24,356 nucleotides of DNA from a virus. The notes beneath the pieces are model-generated. The model was not told the origin of the DNA, ran no database searches, and saw only the letters and a program-made list of their open reading frames with translations. Location of the stretch: the IMG/VR virus record IMGVR_UViG_3300042905_000616, positions 1 to 24,356 of that record. One strand, 5' to 3'. Positions 22,151-24,356 of this stretch are shown piece after piece (position 1 is the stretch's first letter; each line of letters opens with the position of its first letter). A program made the translations under genes and the position numbers.

Positions 22151-22609
22151 TTACATTGGGGGTTGCAGTGCGCCCATCATGGGAGCACCAGGGATCGGCG
22201 CTTGTGCCATAGCACGCCCTTCAGGCGTTGCGCCACCGGCCTGGGGGAGAGATCGCATGAGTTGCATGATTTCAGCCTGCTGCAACTCGTTGGTAGACGC
22301 CTTGCGGCCACCGAGCATCTTGTTGAGCTTGGAGATGGCGTCCATGATGGTCTTGCCTTCTTCCGAATCTGCGCCCAACGCAGGCAGAGACTGCTCCAGA
22401 AGGTCGATAACCATGCCGATATTGACGAGTGCGCCTTCCTTGCTTCCCATCTTGGGTTCAGGCGTGGACATCGGAGCGCCCATCGGGGGCGTGTCTTCCG
22501 ATGACATCTCGTCTTTCTCTTCGATCTCCACTTCTACCTTGGGGGCATTGGTGCCTGCGGAGCGTTGGCCCCGCATGAGTTCCATCAGTTTTTCGGCAGG
22601 TACGCTCAT
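22151..22609 (-). CDS. Acidic Met/Pro-rich head-region protein, 152 aa
   Basis: Unrecognised by name. The N-terminal half is acidic and probably disordered (VEVEIEEKDEMSSEDTPPMG). A helical region follows (VNIGMVIDLLEQSLPALG; EEGKTIMDAISKLNKMLGG), and the end is Met/Pro/Ala-rich (PIPGAPMMGALQPPM). The ATG at 22609 is chosen because the in-frame GTG at 22615 lies within its Shine-Dalgarno (GAGGTGA). It stands between portal and scaffold, so a head-assembly or portal-associated role is likely, but nothing shows its action. Confidence 0.72.
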   Translation of the reverse strand: MSVPAEKLMELMRGQRSAGTNAPKVEVEIEEKDEMSSEDTPPMGAPMSTPEPKMGSKEGALVNIGMVIDLLEQSLPALGADSEEGKTIMDAISKLNKMLGGRKASTNELQQAEIMQLMRSLPQAGGATPEGRAMAQAPIPGAPMMGALQPPM

Positions 22610-22611
22610 GG

Positions 22612-22618
22612 TCACCTC
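22612..22618 (-). promoter_or_regulatory. Shine-Dalgarno that decides the start of the 152-aa gene
   Basis: GAGGTGA lies just before the ATG at 22609, with the GAGG core five bases away. It contains the GTG that would otherwise be read as an earlier start, so the shorter protein is preferred. Confidence 0.7.
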
Positions 22619-22628
22619 TTTGGGCGAG

Positions 22629-22657
22629 TTTGTAAGTGTTTACTTTCCATTTGTCAA
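22629..22657 (-). promoter_or_regulatory. Candidate sigma70 promoter before the head-assembly genes
   Basis: Read on the minus strand, the gap after the 55-aa gene holds TTGACA (a perfect -35 box, 22652-22657), a 17-base spacer and TACAAA (four of six matches to the -10 box, 22629-22634). Transcription would begin near 22622 and give a leader of about 13 bases, ending in the Shine-Dalgarno of the 152-aa gene. It lies in one of the few gaps of the cluster. A chance match is possible. Confidence 0.5.
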
Positions 22658-22659
22658 GA

Positions 22660-22827
22660 CTAACGACGATTATCGCGGTTGTAGCGACCCGAGTAAGTCT
22701 TGATATTCGTCTGCCGGTACTGCATGGTCGGAGCCTTTTCCTCGCTACGCAGTTGTTCTGTCGAGTAGCGGGGTTGGTCTGCCGTAGGTTGCTGAGTACC
22801 GGAAGACGGGGAGCCGTTGTTTTGCAT
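22660..22827 (-). CDS. Small polar protein, 55 aa
   Basis: A short gene between the portal and the 152-aa gene, with AAGGAG seven to eight bases before the ATG at 22827, ending at a TAG. The product (MQNNGSPSSGTQQPTADQPR... YRQTNIKTYSGRYNRDNRR) is polar, with a disordered Gln/Ser/Pro front and a Tyr/Arg/Asn-rich basic end. Good ribosome-binding and tight spacing support it. Function unknown; its basic, aromatic tail could bind a partner in the head. Confidence 0.65.
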   Translation of the reverse strand: MQNNGSPSSGTQQPTADQPRYSTEQLRSEEKAPTMQYRQTNIKTYSGRYNRDNRR

Positions 22828-22836
22828 GGCTGCTCC

Positions 22837-24356
22837 TTATTGGATGAGGGGCATATCTGCTGACATCCCGCCGCCAGCCTCTTGGGGAGGCTGCGGGATA
22901 GATTCTGGAGGAGGCTGCTTGGCTGCTGCGGCTGCGGCCTGCGCGGCAGCTTCCTTCTCTTCCATGATCTTCAGGCGCTCCTTGAGCTGCTGCTTCATGG
23001 GAGGATCGACCAAATCCAGCAACGACTCCTTGTCGATGACCTTGGCGCTGTAGAGCGAGAAAGCCATCTGGCGCATATCTTCCATGAAGATTGGCGAGTT
23101 GGAGTGAGCGTCCACTTTCACCATAAAGTCGGTGGTGAACTGATCTGCAACAAAAGGCACGCCTTGCGTGTCTTTGTAGTGAGTCGGGCTGTACAGCTGC
23201 ATGGCCTTGAGGTACAGCGTGGCCATCTTCTCCAGCGCATCTTCAATGATGAGCGCACGCTTCTTGGCGCGGCTGGAGCCTAGACGAGCAAGTTGAGAAG
23301 CATGGCCCGAAGAGCGAACCCCAGCTTCTCCCCGGCCTTGAAGTACGGACACGATTCCCGATGCCTCTTCAAACATCAGGTCAATCTCACCGATTTCTCT
23401 GAACAGGTCGTTAGGAATGTTCGGGGCCAGCTTCTCAACCTTTGCGTTGGGCATATCGGTGGAGAGCAAGCCGCCTGCGCGGTTGAGCGCAAAGTTCTTC
23501 TCGTCCAACAAACCCGTGAACCCGATGAGCGCAGTAGGCGGCGAAACTTGCTTGCTCAGCAGGTCTAGGATTTCAGCCATGCGCTTGTTGCGGAGTTCTT
23601 GCAGGTAGACCAGGCGCGAGACTTCGCTGGCACCCCAGAAGTAGTCGTACAGCGGATTCGGGCAGACCTGAATGAAGGGAAGCTCGCCCTTCATGAACAT
23701 GGTTTCGTTGGGACGGTCATAGATGATGACGTCCGGGTCTGCCTTGGTGATGACTTGGTAGTCCTTGATGTCGTCGTCGTAGACGTAGAGTTCGATCATG
23801 CGAACCGTGTCTTCCGAGACTTGGGCCTTGTAACGCTCGTTGCCGCTGAGGTCGAGGTTGACGTTGCCGTACATCGTCGGGTTGGTCTGAGACATCAGGA
23901 TGCGCTCGACACCCTCGGGACTGTCAGTGCGCTGATGCTCTGTGGCATTCACGCGCTTGACGATCTCTTCCCGGCGCGGGTGGCTGTACAGGCGTGCGTA
24001 CAACTCACTCTTGGTGATGTAGTATTCCTGGATCAGTGCTTCTTGTGCGCTAAGGTTGGGGATGTCCTCGCGCAGCACGCCGATGCAGCTCGGCTCCACC
24101 AAGAACGGGTGGATGCCCTTGTTCATCACGAGCTTGATGAACGTGGAGTTGTAGCACAGCGACCAAGTGACGGCTTGGGAGAAAACCTGGTCTGCGTTGG
24201 AGTTGGCCCACTCGTCATTGAGAGCGCGGGTCAACACCGGAATCTTGGTGTGCTCAGCGTCAGGCACAGCTGCGCCGGTGACGATGGAAAAGCGTGTGGT
24301 TTCAGCCGAATACAGAAAGCTCGTGAGCTGGTCGATATGCGGCTGAATCTTGTTGT
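22837..24356 (-). CDS. Portal protein (5' end outside the window)
   Basis: The frame is open to the right edge, giving 505 residues of what must be a longer protein; the start is not in the window. The visible part begins NKIQPHIDQLTSFLYSAETT, a typical portal N-terminal helix, and continues with YDYFWGASEVSRLVYLQELR, EIGEIDLMFEEASGIVSVLQ and a Ser/Gly patch (GRGEAGVRSSGHASQLARLG). These match portal proteins of tailed phages that form the twelve-part ring at the head vertex through which DNA passes. The C-terminus is Ala/Pro/Gln-rich. A GTG at 24267 is in frame but internal, because the portal-like sequence continues upstream of it. The terminase is expected just beyond the edge. Confidence 0.88.
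   Translation of the reverse strand, partial: NKIQPHIDQLTSFLYSAETTRFSIVTGAAVPDAEHTKIPVLTRALNDEWANSNADQVFSQAVTWSLCYNSTFIKLVMNKGIHPFLVEPSCIGVLREDIPNLSAQEALIQEYYITKSELYARLYSHPRREEIVKRVNATEHQRTDSPEGVERILMSQTNPTMYGNVNLDLSGNERYKAQVSEDTVRMIELYVYDDDIKDYQVITKADPDVIIYDRPNETMFMKGELPFIQVCPNPLYDYFWGASEVSRLVYLQELRNKRMAEILDLLSKQVSPPTALIGFTGLLDEKNFALNRAGGLLSTDMPNAKVEKLAPNIPNDLFREIGEIDLMFEEASGIVSVLQGRGEAGVRSSGHASQLARLGSSRAKKRALIIEDALEKMATLYLKAMQLYSPTHYKDTQGVPFVADQFTTDFMVKVDAHSNSPIFMEDMRQMAFSLYSAKVIDKESLLDLVDPPMKQQLKERLKIMEEKEAAAQAAAAAAKQPPPESIPQPPQEAGGGMSADMPLIQ

Noticed and set aside
24265-24267. GTG at 24267 as the portal start
   Set aside because: The same frame continues to the edge with portal-like sequence (PHIDQLTSFLYSAETTRFS), so the true start is outside the window.

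Overview
The window is a 24 kb stretch of a tailed-phage genome (Caudoviricetes), most likely a podovirus-type phage. Every gene I can support lies on the minus strand, with stop/start overlaps or gaps of a few bases, so the map reads from right (24356) to left (1) as one long late (virion assembly and lysis) unit. There is no tape-measure, tail-tube or sheath gene. Instead there is a portal, a small adaptor-like protein, a large nozzle/stabilisation-like protein (P22 gp10-like), fibres, and a block of large Ala/Gln-rich internal (ejection-type) proteins. That arrangement is the basis for calling it short-tailed. GC content looks near 50%. The host is not shown by the sequence; a Gram-negative aquatic bacterium is only an inference from the style of the proteins.

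Layout in transcription order. (1) Head module: portal (5' end outside the window), a 55-aa protein, an intergenic sigma70-like promoter candidate, a 152-aa acidic Met/Pro-rich protein, a 60-aa protein, a scaffold-like protein, the major capsid protein, and two small beta-rich proteins that may decorate the capsid. (2) Connector/tail module: a 113-aa protein, a 280-aa adaptor-like protein and a 748-aa nozzle/stabilisation-like protein carrying an inserted six-repeat array. (3) Adhesion module: a 625-aa fibre, three small structural proteins, a 494-aa fibre, and a 112-aa protein with a duplicated His-containing helix. (4) Internal/ejection module: proteins of 1401, 312, 437 (436) and 581 aa. 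(5) Small genes and lysis: two 57-aa basic proteins, a 68-aa protein, a 71-aa two-helix membrane protein, 70- and 117-aa proteins, a 66-aa and a 165-aa C-terminally anchored membrane protein, a three-helix holin-like protein, a GH24 lysozyme, and the first codons of one more gene at the left edge.

The genes fit together as capsid assembly (portal, scaffold, capsid protein), tail completion (adaptor, nozzle), host recognition (fibres), DNA ejection (large internal proteins) and lysis (holin plus lysozyme). I see no defence system, CRISPR, tRNA, integrase, reverse transcriptase or insertion sequence. The points most worth a second look are: the 1401-aa protein with three copies of an acidic-leucine motif on Pro-rich tethers and a duplicated beta-rich unit; the repeat array inserted into the nozzle-like protein; two paralogous small structural proteins 11 kb apart; the HxxxH duplication in the 112-aa protein; the promoter candidate inside the head module; and four candidate membrane proteins around the lysozyme.
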